64,000 nucleotides of DNA from Branchiostoma belcheri (GCF_001625305.1 NW_017804653.1:847347-911346); one strand, 5' to 3'; positions 9,190 to 22,803 are shown, counted from the stretch's first letter. A program made the numbers and translations. The notes: generated from the letters alone by a model not told the origin.

Positions 9190-12100
9190 CCGAGGGTTTA
9201 CAGAAATCCATGGCGTTTTGTGTTGTTTCCTATCTTTAGTACAAACCTTCTGAATGTTTCTTGACTAACTGGTTTGTAACCTTGGGAAAACCGGTTACTG
9301 TTGTTAACAGGAGTTGATAGTGTCAAAAGCCTTTTACGAGTCATGTACAAAAAAGTAAAACCATGGCACACATAAAGCGTGCAGCTATCTTGCACTTCCA
9401 TAACGTCTTGCAACTATAAAACCCCGTTCTTTGCTCCTTTACTTCAAAGAGTCTTTGCGTTTATAGTTATAGGATCAGCCTCTATGACGAATAGAACAGA
9501 TTGTCGCTAAGGTACCTGTGTCCAGTAAAACGTTATAGCCGACACTATAGCTACTGGACGTTTCGCTGATTTTAACGACCAACGGTGACCTACTTCAGCC
9601 AAGGCAAGGTCTTTGCGATCACAGAGTGGCCTTTGTAAACGTCTTAATTCTCGATAGTTTTCATTTTCTAGAGAAACATTTTATGGAGGATTTGGTCATT
9701 TTCCAGCATTATATTGTTTCTAAGAATATGTATAGGTGTTTCTTTCGAACCAAAACCATTGTGTATGTGTGTGTGTGTGGGGGGGGTAATACTATTTGTA
9801 CAATATTCACGTCGGGAGCTGTTACAATACTGGCAAAAAAAAACCCAGAAAAATATAAACAATTTACGAGATCTTACCCTCTCCCCTTGACCTTATGATA
9901 ATGGTATATCCCTAATAACCTTGCCATTAGCTCATCCTGATTACTGTATGATTGAAGCCCCCAGGAGAATTACTGAACAACCCCTATTACTGTTCCATCC
10001 CCCTCATGGAACAACCATCGTTTTCACTAGCTGTCAATCATCGTCTGAGGTGACGTCATGTCTGAATCAAGGGGCGGGGCCCGCAATTTTCCCCTAGGTG
10101 CATCCCGACAATTGTATCCAATAGCAACCAGGTAGAAATGACCTCACCGTACATTCAATTAAGCGCGAACAATCGTGTACTAATGATATGTGTCTATGTA
10201 CGGGGATAACAGACGAAGATTGTGCAGAGGACGTTGACTCATGCTATGATATGACAGCGTCAAAAGGGTATACATATATGGGGACGGGGTCAAAAAGCTC
10301 GTAAAATGAGTAACGACTGTGAAGCGTGGCGTGTCTGGTGCCATGAATACAAAATCGGCTCATATGTCTGCCTTTCTGCTGAAGTCATTATGTCTATATG
10401 TCTACGCGCTTTACTGTGTGTACTTAGGCAATCACGCGTACAATATGTACGCTTTGTGATTTTTCCTAATGGTTCTGACATTTGCTGAAATGTCTGATAT
10501 GACTTTGGACGGGGGCACACAAATAAATTACATGTCTGACATTGGTCTGACAAGAATTTTAAGTGTTTTAGGGCTTGTAGTGTGCATGTGGGCTTTTCTT
10601 CTTGCAAATATGATATTTCCATTCACTACATCATAAGCAAATAATATTAATCGGATTCTCTCGAATCTAAATCACGAATAGATGTTCATATTTTCAGCTA
10701 GGCGGACCCACTTGGTTTAACCAACAATGGATTATATGTTGAGAAAAACTGGATCCTTACCAATTAAGCGCATACAATTGAGAGAGAAAAATATGCTGTA
10801 GAAATAAATGATAGCTTTCCTTTTACGTCTAAACAAATGCTTCGAGGTTCGTTCAGGTCTAGGAATGTTATAATACCAAAGCAGATAGGTTATTTTGGTG
10901 CCTGCAAAGACAGTATCACATACATTGGCCAGGCAGTATCCATTTGCCTGACAGTTACCATTTTCCACCTTGACTAGCGTAAAAAAAAATAGATAGCCAG
11001 TCAAAAGTAAGCCCAATGATTAACTTCTGCTTGGAGAATTGGGATGTTGAATATAACGGACTGCTACTCACTGCAGTACCGTAAGGATCGCTGGGGGCAC
11101 TGTTTCACTGTCACTACGGTGATGCTGATAGAACTTAGCTTACGAATACTGTACTTTGCTAAAGTCAACGTGTATGCATCAAAGTAATCTTTCCCATGCC
11201 TTACTCTGCAAAACAGGCTAATTTGACAGACGACCCAGCAAAGCTGCCATAACCCAGTGGTAAATTTCGAGTAATTTAGGCCGTGAGCGATCGTCTGAAA
11301 ATGGGTGCAGCTGCAATTTGCGTCAATTTCCCGCTGATTATGATTTATAACTACATTATGGAATGCATAATACATTAGTTTAATTAGGCACTGTGTCCCT
11401 CTTTACAGAGATAAAGCGCCTAACAGAATTTCAGCTACGTTGTAGATCAAATAGTTAAAGCAAACAGTACATTTTGTCCATTTACTTTAGCACATTGCAT
11501 ACATGTATGTGTAAGATATGTGCACAAACATAAATGCATTGTGGACTTTTTTGTTCCATGTAAATGGCCGTATTTTTATCGTTTACCTATGTAAATAGAT
11601 ACAAGAGTAGATTTTGAATATTTGTGCCCAGCTAGCATTTGGAATATGCACGTTCACTGGTCGTTTATTATATTTGTTCATAGACGGAAAGAAATTAGTG
11701 ACTGTCCCAAAGCTAAGCCATGGTCTAGCCAATTCCCAAGCTTATACACGCACTGTGCATTGAATAATTCGGCTGCTCATTATATTTCCATCAGAACAAT
11801 TATTCAATCATTGCGTGAATGCCCAATATGTACTTCAACTTCAACGAGTAATTTACCATATTACACCATGTTTGAGTGTAGTTCTTCCGACATGGTAAAT
11901 AAATTACATTTATTTACCGCTCTCGTTACGAACCAGAAGCCTTTTGCAAATAATGACATCATTTTGTAAACAATGTTCTCGTTTCAATGTTGATTCTGAT
12001 ATTCCGTCGAGGGTTTGTTTATTCTAGTCTTCTATCATCAGGTTCTAGAGTTCTATTGGTTGTATAAGCAGCTTGAAATGTTTTGACAACAAAGTCAACT

Positions 12101-13560
12101 ACTTGGCTCTTCTATTTCGTTAGGAACTTACCTGAAATAGTGTTCCTTTGTGATACAATAGGCATTATAATGTCCTTGAATAGCTAGACTTAACATTTGG
12201 ATTGGGGTGGGAATTGGGCATTCAATACATTATTGTTCCTTAGTTGTTATTGTTGTATTATCAATCATTATAATATAATATCAGAGCTATGGCTTTTGTT
12301 ATATCTCATTACTACTTACTAGTAAGCGTAACAAGCGAAACGTATACACGTGTAGATAAACGTATGGTATGATTCACTTTTCCTAACACAAGCCGACCTA
12401 GAATTTGTACTATCAAAAACACGCATTCTAACTACATACAATATACATACTATATGTATGCACATATTCGTGAGATCACTATATGAACTAAAGCATGTAG
12501 TTTAATTGTCTGACGTTCTGTATTCATCTATCACGCTATACCCACAATACCAAGGCCTGGAGCAACCTTCATTCTTTAATGATTAATCCCTGTCGATAAA
12601 AATAACTCGAATGTTTTATTACGCCGGCCAACGCTTTCTAATATTGTCTTTGTGTTCCTTATCATCATGTGATCGTTTTGGCACGCACACCCGTATTCTG
12701 AGTATGTTTAAATTATGTCTACCGATAAAAAGACAAGCAAGGCAATTTTAAATCATTATAGTTAAGGTAAAATCGATATATAAACAGTGTGTCCTTGCAT
12801 AACCTTCTCTTGCCTTTTGTTCTGAATTCTTTTTCTATACCTACTTGCCAATCGCCAGTCTCCAGGGCCAAACTTACATTGTACCAGCTACATGCACCTC
12901 AAAGGCTTTTAGTAAATCAATACAGCCATTGAATTCCCTGAATAGGTACGTTTAAAATTGACTTTGGAATTGTTGTCAGTTTTACTTCGTCATCCATTTT
13001 GTCTTCCTAGACGCCGGTCAGCGTTCTTACGTCAGTACCTTCTTCTCTAGATAAGCACTTAAGAACAGTTCATGAGCATCCTTAAGTCGTTTAGGGTCGC
13101 TGGCTCTTCCATAGGGAATGTCTGAGACCCCTGTTACTGTAAATACCGTGTCCTTTTGACATCTTAAATCTCCTCCGTACCTTCCATGGTAACTCTCTCG
13201 GGTTGGGTAAGAGACTTGAACCGCGGCCAGGAATGATATTTTTTCGGCGGCCGAAGCTAAACTAAATCGTGGGTGAAATGCCAGATGTTAAACCAGGCTG
13301 TGAGAGCGGCGGTTCGGATCTGTTACAATTGTCGGGCCCCAGACGTGCCTGGGTCGGAAATCCTAACCTGCCCACCCGGTGTAGGTAAATACGCCGTATT
13401 TATTTTGGTCATTTCCTGCGAAGCGAGTGACCCGAACCCCACATCTATCTCCCTAACGATCTGACAGACCACTTTTTGCCATATTTTGCGTTCTGTCAAA
13501 ATATACTCCACAAAACTTGGGTAAAACTTTTCTTGGTGAAAAGACAGTTGTGGTGTGTAT
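9190..13560. other. Intergenic region upstream of the PDZ gene
   Basis: No supported exon was found. It holds a GT/G run at about 9764-9788 and a promoter-like cluster at 10051-10080 (a full CRE TGACGTCA followed 12 bp later by the Sp1-type GGGGCGGGGC). The rest is AT-rich DNA with short unsupported frames. The CRE/Sp1 pair is 3.9 kb upstream of the chosen start codon and could belong to a 5' non-coding exon or an enhancer. Confidence 0.4.
10051..10080. promoter_or_regulatory. CRE plus Sp1 site cluster
   Basis: TGACGTCA at 10051-10058 and GGGGCGGGGC at 10071-10080 are consensus sites for CREB/ATF and Sp/KLF factors. There is no TATA box in a fixed position and no mapped transcript, so promoter activity is only a possibility. 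Confidence 0.3.
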
Positions 13561-13946
13561 ATTTACGGTACTTGTATGTGTGTGTTGTGTGTACATTAGG
13601 CTAACACGTGACGTGGGTTAGCTAGTCTGGCGGCGGACGATTCGGCTAATTATCATCATAATCTTTTGCAGACGATTGGGCGGCCTGGAGCCGGGGAATG
13701 AACCATTCAGGGACACGACACAACACAGAGGCAAGCTGCACGCCCAGGGTGACTGACGGCCTGGCTATTATGTGCTGAAAATACATGAGGGAGAAGAAGG
13801 GCTGGCACACAAAGGGAATAACTCTGCATATCGTGCCGCCGGTAGTTTACCAGAGATGCAGCCCCGTTACTGAACCAGGGAGCCTCTCCGCGCTGCTTAC
13901 GGGAGGAGGCGACGCATCCCACCGAAGGTTCTTCCGCGAGGCTACG

Positions 13947-14466
13947 ATGGAAAGCGGCCCCGTCATGGCCAAGGTGGGCAGGTCGATATTCTACTACAGC
14001 GAACCCGAAATATCGGACGGCTCTCGCGCCAACTCGGCGGAGTCGCTATGCTCCGATGACTCGAGTTTATCAGCGAACGAGCCCGTGGTAGCGGGCGTCA
14101 GCACGGGAAGCCTCCCCTGTCGCGGGCACCACGGTAGGGAGAGGTTTATCGCCGTACCCGGCCCAGACGGGGTCACCTTAGCTCAACTCACTCACTCAGG
14201 CTTCCTCAAAGCCTTCCCTCAAAATCCGCTTAGCCGCAGAGGCTCGGAGGATATGCTGAGCAAAGATAAAGACTCTGACACGGAATCTTGCAACAGCGGT
14301 GGAGTAGCGCCTCCCAGTAAACGTACTAGCATTCCCAGGCGGTCGTCTACCGGGTCGTACGAGATGTCCACGGCTCGCAGAAAACTGGTGGCGGCACGAC
14401 AGAAGCTGGGACGTAAGGCGACAGGATCGTTCCGAAGCACTGCGGATAAGACATCGCAGAGTGACG
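13947..14466 (+). CDS. Tamalin-like: Tamalin/CYTIP-like PDZ scaffold protein, exon 1 (whole-gene description)
   Basis: This is the first of seven coding exons: 13947-14466, 18310-18424, 38466-38562, 41989-42088, 42462-42622, 43046-43109, 43471-44255. Joined they give 1842 bases, 613 residues, with every splice phase consistent. I recognise the family from the PDZ domain (residues about 226-314) and the coiled coil that follows, which align closely with vertebrate tamalin (GRASP) and CYTIP. Those are cytosolic scaffolds that tether cytohesin ARF-GEFs to receptors and adhesion machinery. Exon 1 encodes residues 1-173, a Ser/Gly-rich low-complexity arm with basophilic kinase-type sites RRGS (S100) and RRSS (S133). 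The start is ATG 13947 (CTACGATGG). ATG 13965 is an alternative, and the frame is also open upstream to 13785. The donor is G|GTGAGT, phase 1. The protein is longer than vertebrate homologues (about 360-400 residues) because both arms are extended. Confidence 0.88.
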
Positions 14467-15447
14467 GTGAGTTGTGTTTGGTTTTTAATATCTGGCGGTT
14501 TGTTTTGCTGCGCTCAAGTCTCATGCTGTGCGTGTACATGTAGTAATGGATGGCAAAGGTAGACGCGGATGCTTGTCAGAAAACGGGGCTGTAAAGGAGG
14601 GCTTAAAATAGGGTAAGATCTTTCGCGATCGTGGTTTGAAGTGTAGGTTTATGACTGTCTGGCCGTTCGTCTGTGTTTGTATACAAAGGGTTCCCCATTC
14701 TCTATTGACAATCGCGCCGGTTCAATCACTGATTATTATCGACCCAGGCGATCGCCATGTCTGAAGTAGGATGACAACAAGCACCCGACCCGGATGCGAA
14801 GGTTTTCGCTATCGCTGGTCGGGATTTATATTTATTTTTTTCTCTGAAAGAAAAATCTGAAATTGGGGCCGCAGATGGCACAATAGGATTTAAGTCCAGG
14901 CACGTGGGGTTATTTGGATTAAGTGTGGATCATTAACATATCAATGGTTTTAATTCCTATGTATGACCACATTGACAGATTCCCTTGCCCCACATTCAGG
15001 CCATTTAATTTTCTGGCTGATTCATTGAAACATAATGAAAAGGAAAATTTTTTTCTGATGTATGAAACACGAGAAAAGATGAAAACGTTTGTTGTTGCCA
15101 TTACGATTTTGTCCATAAGAATGAGCGTAAACAAACCACCTGCCCTCTCCTGACCACCCCCTACTAATGGTACGGCCCGGTCAACTTATCGTCTGAAAAG
15201 GGGCGCACAAGCACCTGGCGCTCCCCGTGGCTTTCCCGCCCTTTTCTTATTCAGTGCATTCAGTCGAGAAATTTCGCCGTAACTCGCCTCAACAGGCACA
15301 CAAAAACCCCGCTAAGCCTGCACCGGGCTAGGAAATAATCCACAGTGTTATGTATGAAAGTCTCTGTCGACACATTCAGCCGTAACAATGGCGTTGTGTG
15401 GACAGGCGACAGGGACACGTGCCCATGAATAAATGATACGCGCGATG

Positions 15448-15990
15448 TCGTCCAATTTTAAATGGCGTCATAAAATCATTCAGCACTGTATCGTTGTAGT
15501 CTATCGACAGAAAGTTCCTCACTTCTTCGCTCTTTAATTAAAACTTCAGTAATAGAAGTGCCAACTCGTGCACAAGCAATTTCCCTCTTTTGAGGTACGG
15601 ACCTATAATTTAGTAATAGAGTAACGGTACCGAAATGTCGTCCAATATTCAGCGACACTTCTGTTATAAAATCATTCAATACTGTATCGAGGCTATATTG
15701 ACACAACATTCTTCATTTCTTCGCCCTCAATTAAAACTTCAATAATAGAACTGCTAAGTCGTGCACAAGCAATTTCCCTCTTTTTGTGAGACGGACCTCT
15801 AAAGTAACGGTACAGCAATATCGTCCAATTTCCAACAACACTTCTGTCATAAAATCGTTCAATGCCGTATTGACAGAACCGTTCTGAACGAATTGGAGGT
15901 TCCTGGTTCTTAATTAGAAGTACAAGGTCCTCCACAAGTCATTTCCTCCGTTTGGAGGCCGTACCACAGAAAGTAACGGAACCCAATATG
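15448..15990. repeat. Tandem repeat, ~185 bp unit, 3 diverged copies
   Basis: Units start at about 15448, 15638 and 15821 with CGTCCAATxTT. They share ATAAAATCATTCA, AATTAAAACTTCA, GTGCACAAGCAATTTCCCTC and AAAGTAACGG blocks. Minus-strand frames repeat the same peptide in each unit, which explains the short ORFs here; they are not genes. Confidence 0.8.
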
Positions 15991-17317
15991 CAGTATCCTT
16001 GGCAGTAATGAGCGAGTAACGACTTTACGACCAAAACGCAGTACGTTACCCGCGGAATACAAATGAATTTCGCGCGCACACTACACAAGCGTCAGCCGTC
16101 AACCATGAGTCACGATGAGTAATTATTACGAACAGTTATTCTCCTTTCCCGGCCATTCTGAATCACCTAATTGTACCATGATCGAGCGTTACCTCACTCG
16201 GTGTCAAATTCTCCCGTGTTTCAGTTTCGGATTGCGTTTTCCGTGGAAACACCGATGGGAGGTACGTGCATTTGCCATAAACTCTTACAAAATTTTTAAG
16301 TCTTTCCAAACGATAAACTTTACGTGTTTTGTTGCTATCCAAGCTGCAGGATTTTTATTATTATATTGTTGCTATCTATATGTGGTCTGGAGGATTTAAA
16401 ACATGGAGTATAGAGCATTGAAACGCTACATTCTATATAACATTAAGTACTAAAAGTCTATGTATTATTAGTGTTACGGATGCATGCAGTCAAATGTTGA
16501 GACAATTCCATTTCACAAAACCCTCATTTCAAAAATGTTGCTGATATTTGATCTAAACTCTGCAAAGATGTATCTACTCGCCCCACAAGGATATCCAGAA
16601 AAGCCAGATTATCCTGAGTGCAGATGACATTTCCCAGCAAAACGCCAAGAGACTGAGCGCAATGGATGACACAATCACTTCTACAAACCGCCCCCTCCCC
16701 CCGGCGCCATTTCTGTCTCTACATGATTGAACGATCGCGCTTTGGTCTCCTCGTCAAACGATAAATATTAACGTCTAACTCGTGGCCTGACTTGAAGGTT
16801 ATATTCCCAAGGTGTGACCATAAAAGCATGTCTTATTCTATCAGCCGCCATCGCTGTATATATCGACAGTAAGGGTCTGGCGTTTTCGAAGGTCATAGAT
16901 TTTCATATCGCTTTTATGGCCTCATACCGCACAGCACGGTAGATGCATTTACGCCGAAAACATGTCTAAATTTTCCGCGCGATTCGTATTCGTTTCCTAT
17001 GGGGAAAGCCTATCGCGAGGACGCAATTTCGCGGCAGTTTGCCTGAGTTCACCGCGCTGGTGCATACATTTGAGGCCAAATTAATTATCTTTGCACGAAC
17101 GGGAATAAGAGATAATATTCACAGACGTGTGTTGATTTTCTAATGCTCACTTGAGAGACAGTCGCGTAAAATGCGTCCGTTACTTTTAATAATTGAAATA
17201 TGATTGGGCTATAGTATACTTGCAGACTGCTAACGCATCATTTAATTTTCATCTAATGCATGACGTGCGTGTGTGACGTATTAATATTCTTCCATTCATC
17301 TGCTAACTAGCCTGGTT

Positions 17318-17405
17318 ACCAAATCTATCTTAGCTGGCGAGTCTCTTTCGTACAAAGAACGAAAGAAACTCCACAGCTAAAGTACGGTTTGGTATAGAGG
17401 CTATC
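17318..17405. repeat. Imperfect foldback, TAGCCTGGTTACC family
   Basis: The left arm CTAGCCTGGTTACCAAATC with CTTTCGTACAAAG nearby pairs with GAACGAAAG...GGTTTGGTATAGAGGCTA on the right. The TAGCCTGG motif recurs in the tandem array at 18449, in the palindrome at 36436, and near 55241, 57885 and 60685. Confidence 0.5.
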
Positions 17406-18309
17406 TATCTGCTAACAGCATATCTACTACTAACCAACATAACCCATTCCGCCATCTTGACTTGTGTCGTCATCATGACGTCATCCTGTCCTGTCTCACC
17501 TTACTCACCTCTCATCTCACATGTCCCACTAGACGACAGCAGTCGGTCATCCAGTATAAGACGCGGTTGGTATATATGCTTCTTAAAGCCCCCCTTCCCC
17601 CTCCCCAATTTTCTTCCAGCATGCAAACTGTATTATTTCTTAACAGTGTTGCTGAATGCAAAGCCAAATGACCACTTCTAAGTTCTAGGTATTTTTTTTT
17701 TCAGATACAAAGTACTATAGAGACTGAGTTTGAGACTTATTTTGCCACTTCTCCCTATAACACTTCACCTCTCTTTCCCTAACTTATTTTAATGCACTGT
17801 CTAGTTAACCAGTATATACCTCAACACACCATTATTCTAACGTTTTGTTTTTGTACTGAGTTCTCTTTACTAGTAAATGTTTACTTCGTGCTGGTATGGA
17901 CTATATAAAAGTTCTTTTGTGACATGTCTGAATTCAAATTCCTAATAGTGCAACTTAATTGGACCGTTTTTGAGTAGAAACTTTAATATGCATGATCACC
18001 CCATCTTAGGTTTGATTAATGTCATGACAGACATCATTAACGTAATAACTACAACATAATAATAAGTATTATTCCATGTTGACATTCTGCCAAATGGACC
18101 AAGACAGAACGGTTGAGGGTTGGGGTTTCGAAATCTCTGGTTCGTTTCAAATATATTTTTTTGCTTGTTTGAGCCCTTAAAATATGTTTATTCATGATGT
18201 TGTTGTTAAGGGTTGGGATGTTGGGAATTTGTTTTTCTTTATTCATGAAATACTCCAATCTGGCTTCCATATTCATGTATATGTTGTTTGTTTTGCCCAC
18301 ATTTTGCAG

Positions 18310-18424
18310 CCAAACACGGAGACCTGAAGAGATCGCTGAGTCCTCAGCTGGGCAGGTACATCAAGAGTTACCTGCTGCGGCAGGGCAGTCCTAAACACGC
18401 GCTTCTGAGAGCCAGTCATATACA
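18310..18424 (+). CDS. Tamalin-like: Tamalin/CYTIP-like PDZ protein, exon 2
   Basis: The exon follows acceptor TTTTGCAG and ends before the consensus donor GTAAGT, entering in phase 1 and leaving in phase 2. It encodes residues 174-211, a basic, moderately helical stretch with RYIKSYLLRQ in the middle, placed before the PDZ domain. No domain is recognised in it. Continuity of frame with exons 1 and 3 is the main support. Its intron neighbours are 3.8 kb and 20 kb. Confidence 0.82.
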
Positions 18425-18448
18425 GTAAGTACACTTCACTTCTACTAG

Positions 18449-18765
18449 CCTGGTAGCCATTCTCCATAAACCAGCTTTGGGCTGTTTTACCAGCCCCCGT
18501 CTAGCCTAGTAACCATTTTCCACAGGTCTGCTTAAGGGTGTTTTACCAGCCCCAGTCTAACCTGGTAAACAGTCTCCACAGGCCGGCTTAGGGGTGTTTT
18601 ACCAGCCCCAGTCTAGCCTAGTAACCAGTCTCCATAGGACTGCTTAGAGGTGTTTTTACCAGCCCCAGTCTAGCCTGGTATCCATGCTCCACGGGCTTGC
18701 TTAGGGGTGTTTTTACCGCCCCAGTCTAGCCTAGTTACCATTCTCCACAGGTCTGCTTAGGATTT
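18449..18765. repeat. Tandem array, ~55-60 bp unit, about 6 copies
   Basis: Each unit reads approximately TCTAGCCTGGTAACCA, then TCTCCACAGG, TGCTTAGGGGTG, TTTTACCAGCCCCAG. The array starts 25 bp after the exon 2 donor. A further partial unit is at 19105-19140. The TAGCCTGGTAACC core is shared with foldback elements elsewhere in the window. Confidence 0.85.
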
Positions 18766-19010
18766 TGTTTTTCTTACCGGCAAGCATAAGCATAGATGTG
18801 GTTTTTCTTCAGTTCTACCAGCCAGGTAACTGTTCTGGCCAGTCCTCACGTATCCAGAACCGTGCCTGGGGCAAATGTACGTTTTTGAATACGTGGAGAG
18901 TATCCAGAATCTTGCCTGATTCTAACCCAGTCAGTAATAGAGCTACTTCTATACTTCTCCAAAGGCTGGCTTAGAGGTGCTTTGCCTTTTTTTATATCCT
19001 ACCTTTCCAA

Positions 19011-19058
19011 ACAAACAAACAAACAAACAAACAAACAAACAAACAAACAAACAAACAA
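19011..19058. repeat. (AAAC)n microsatellite
   Basis: About eleven CAAA/AAAC units in a row. Shorter runs of the same motif occur at 50308-50340 and 60436-60460. Confidence 0.9.
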
Positions 19059-20486
19059 CCTTTCCAACTGAGAGCCTTCCATATGCATAGGTTTACCTCA
19101 GTACTACTAGCCTAGTAACCATTCTCAGAGGTGTTTCATTATACTGGCCATGAACATAAATATGGCCCTTCTTTTTAACAATCCCACATTTCCAGCCAGC
19201 TGAGAGCAGGCCATATACTGTAAGTGCACTTCAGTAGTGCTACCCGCTCAGAAGCGTCTGTACGAATGACCTCCGTGGAGGTTAATTTCCCCTGGCCCCC
19301 ATTGCCCCCAAAGCCAGCAACACTCTCGGCATATAAACGAATTATCGGGGATTACACCTAGACTGGCGCTGGCCTTGGTGTTGAACGCGAAATCCTATCG
19401 TTTTTTTTTCTTCTTTTGTTTCCGTTATTAACAAAATGCCACGCTTGAAATTGAGCTAGTGGGTTCGATCATAATTTCTGACTATAATATCCCTCAGTTA
19501 TATCTATCATAGGAATATCAATTCTGTTGAATATTAGATACAAACGGCAGCTAAAGGTCCGCAGTGGGACACATTTCTATCACTGTGTCGATGCTGCCAA
19601 TTACTATGGTAATACTCGGGGTAACGCTATCTCCATAAAAATTGATTTTGGAATTGAATCGACCGAGAGGGGTCAAGCATTGTTTTGATTATATTGTTGT
19701 TGTCTGATCGTTGGAGGTCACACCAGGGTCTATAGACAGATATAGGGCACACTTTATCGATCTTTACCGCCATGTGTGGGGTCTTAGTTCTCATCGATCA
19801 CACAAAACAATCGTTGATGTTATGACCTTTCATTCATTGACTTCGTCCGTATTTTTAGTTTGTATTCTAGCTATTTATGGGTGGTACCCCCCAAAAAAAG
19901 AGACGCCTTAAAGTAGCTTATTTTGGGGCTATTTCAAACGCTTTAAGTATGAAAATATGGCGAAAATGTGCTAAAAAATGGCAGTAAATGTTAATATCAG
20001 ACAGATTTCCTCATCCAGAATATCTTTTGTTTTCCCGTCCTGAAATTGTATTAGATGTCTTTAATTGTGATGATTGTCTATTCACATCTGTCCAATAGTC
20101 CCTGTCTTTACACACTTCACGATATCTTCACGGATAAATTCACGGTATCTGATCTGAACAACCGCTAGAATCGGAGTCATGGATGATATCTCAACGTTCC
20201 CCTGGGAACGAGTGAGAAGCCATTGGATTCCAGTCTCGTTCCCAATCTGATTTCCCCGCCAGTTGGCTTCAGCGTGGTTGACAGAACTCTGATAGGCAAA
20301 CGTCGGTCGTAAACGTGAATGGGTACAAAATTGAACGCTGGATGTGTGAGAATTATGTTGACTAAGCCAAAGGTACTTCTATAGAACCGGGGTACCCTTA
20401 TCTGTGTGAATCAGAGCGTGGTTTTAATCTATATTCTTAGAGAGGATTTGTACATATTATTAAAATTGAATGCTACTCCATCTAAG

Positions 20487-20580
20487 AAAACAGTTACTCA
20501 AGCAACTGGATAGATTTTGGAAACTGTAGCTATAGCATTCACTACAGTTAGTCAGTGACCAACGGAAACTGTAGTTTGAC
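20487..20580. repeat. Dispersed element with GTTACTCAAGCAACTGGA end (family C)
   Basis: The segment AACAGTTACTCAAGCAACTG followed by GATAGATTTTGGAAACTGT recurs near 32636, 38808, 42815 and 50612, with or without an inverted partner. The clearest hairpin versions are at 42815-42885 and 50612-50690. It is non-coding and looks like a MITE end. Confidence 0.55.
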
Positions 20581-21999
20581 AGGTATTTATAGAAAAATTA
20601 TGAAAAACTATGTGTAAAAATTCTACAGTGCAGCTGTTGAGAATCCTAGCCAAAACGTTGAGATTAAATCTTACAACATGTATCATCAAAAATGGAAGAC
20701 ACATTTTGTAGGCCTTTATCAGATCCACAGCGTACAACGAAATCAAAATGGTGGCCTCTCCCCTGAGGTAGATGAAAATGGCGCCAGTGGCTCGACGACA
20801 TCCTCTGAAATTTTCGTCGGACACAAAAGAACTGATCCTTCCAAGTTCCAATTATATTTTTGGCCACGAGTGTTGCCAAGGTTAAACCCAAGAAATTGAC
20901 TCCACCACGGATAAGGAAGAAAGTCCTTGTTGTGGATAATGGAAGATGGTTAGGTTTGATGGCTTATGGCATTGACGTGTTGAAAAGTATTAGGTATATA
21001 TTGTGCATTAACTGGGACGTCGCCCAACATTAAGTAGAAAACTGCCTGAGTTCTGTGGTTCAGGAACATAAATATCGCCCATACCAGCAGATAGAACCGC
21101 AAATTTATGTCCCAAATCTGATTGCGTGGTTAAAATGGACTATAAAGGTAACGTAATAGACCATTGGTCTACCGGATGAGCCGGAATCACCATAAAAACC
21201 ATACCGCCTGGTTTTCCAGCTTTGCCTTTGTGGCATTTAATGTACGGAGAGATAGACAATAAAATGTTTATATATTTATATATTCATGGTCACCCCATCC
21301 AAAAAAAAACACCTGGTTTTGCAGTTATTGTAACAGTACACTGAACATGTAAAGTCGGTGTCTGAATTCAAAGACACCCCCCGATACAGCACTTACACTT
21401 AATGGCCACAATAAGTTCACGGAACCATAAAGCGAGCAGTAAAAGACTTTTCCTTATCCTGTGTGGCATAAACCATCTCTAAATCAGCTCAACCGGAAAA
21501 TAACATGCTCGTCTAGTGGGACCCTCCCCGGCAGAAGATATATGTTACATTTTACCTTAATTACATTTGGCTACACCCGTGTTGTATCACTCTGGTAGAC
21601 ATGTAAGCCCTAGGGAGTTACCAACGTAAGTGTAACCTTTCGTACATAGGCGGCTATTAGTTCACTGATTGATCCTGTAAATATGGTAAGTGTATAGTAG
21701 CATAGTAAGGAAGAAATCTTTGAAACTATGAAGTATTTGTCCACGTTTTTAGGTCGTATTCGGGAAAAAGATGAAAGAAAATACAGCAGACGATATGAGG
21801 GTAATTGGGGCCAGTGGACAGCCGTACATAATCATATCATATCAAATCATGAGCACCCTTCTCGGTTCAATTGCCATAAATATTCAAACGAACTTACAAC
21901 AAAATTGGATCAGCTCCTGTTCCCGTAATGTCCCAGATCAATGGACAAACTTTATCCAGCAATGGTAACCTAATTGCATATCTGATACTTACAATAACT

Positions 22000-22120
22000 A
22001 TGAATCATTGTTGATGAAAATATATATAGGTCAAATCATATAAAAGATAGCATTAATGTTATTGCGGATGAAAATATATAGGTCAAGTGATATCAAAGAT
22101 AGCGTTAATGTCAAGTGTGA
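22000..22120. repeat. Direct duplication, ~55 bp unit
   Basis: GATGAAAATATATATAGGTC at about 22013 and GATGAAAATATATAGGTCAA at about 22068 start two near-identical copies that both continue through AAAGATAGCxTTAATGT. Confidence 0.65.
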
Positions 22121-22803
22121 CCTTGTTTTGACGCTGTAAGTAGAACTTGTTGAAATTGATAACAGAAGTGCGAAAATGTGCTGTTTGCCCTTGAGAGTAG
22201 GATACAAATGATGTGCAAATACTAGTAAACCTACCGCGTATTTGCCTGGTGACGTGATATGTCATAATGTTTGTCGTCGCTTTGATGTATGTTCTGAAGA
22301 CAAACAATCGCTGGCTTTACAATTCAAACATGGCGGCACTACCGCGAGATCATAAGATAACGCAGAATCCCGCGAGACTTGGCGAAAAGGACGACGGGAA
22401 GTATGAAAGTTGACAGGGAGAAAAGTTTCTTTATGTTCGCTGAGCTTTGAATGTAGTTTCCGGTAAGTCTCTCTAGCTGTTAGGGGCGTCCAAACGTGAT
22501 TTCGTGTGATGCGGTGGTATTGAAAATGGGGCGAGTGGCAACCTCCTGTTTCAGAAGGGTTTATTTTCCACACTTGAAAGATAACTAAGGATTTGTGGTA
22601 GACTCCTCGCAGCTCAAGCAGCTTGGAGCCAAATGTGATGAGTGATGCCGCTCCTCAGCGTGAGAATACTGTCATCCATCAGTGTTGTACCCGCCTGGCT
22701 GGTGTAATCACATTCTATTCCTCACACACTCAATAAAGCCACGGGGACGGAACACATTTATACTGGCGACAAGGGAGCATCTACAGAAACCGGGGCTTGT
22801 GAT

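Larger units (their letters stand above)
14467..18309 (+). other. Intron 1 of the PDZ gene
   Basis: The intron runs from donor GTGAGT to acceptor TTTTGCAG. It contains a three-copy tandem repeat (15448-15990), an imperfect foldback at 17318-17405 (TAGCCTGGTTACCAAATC at one end, GGTTTGGTATAGAGGCTA at the other) and a CRE TGACGTCA at 17476-17483. No additional coding exon with matching phase was seen. Confidence 0.7.

Noticed and set aside
8560-9190. Complete tRNA genes
   Set aside because: Only T arms are recognisable; no cloverleaf can be drawn.
15476-15935. Two minus-strand frames with a shared peptide
   Set aside because: Tandem repeat units read in the same frame; no domain or splice context.
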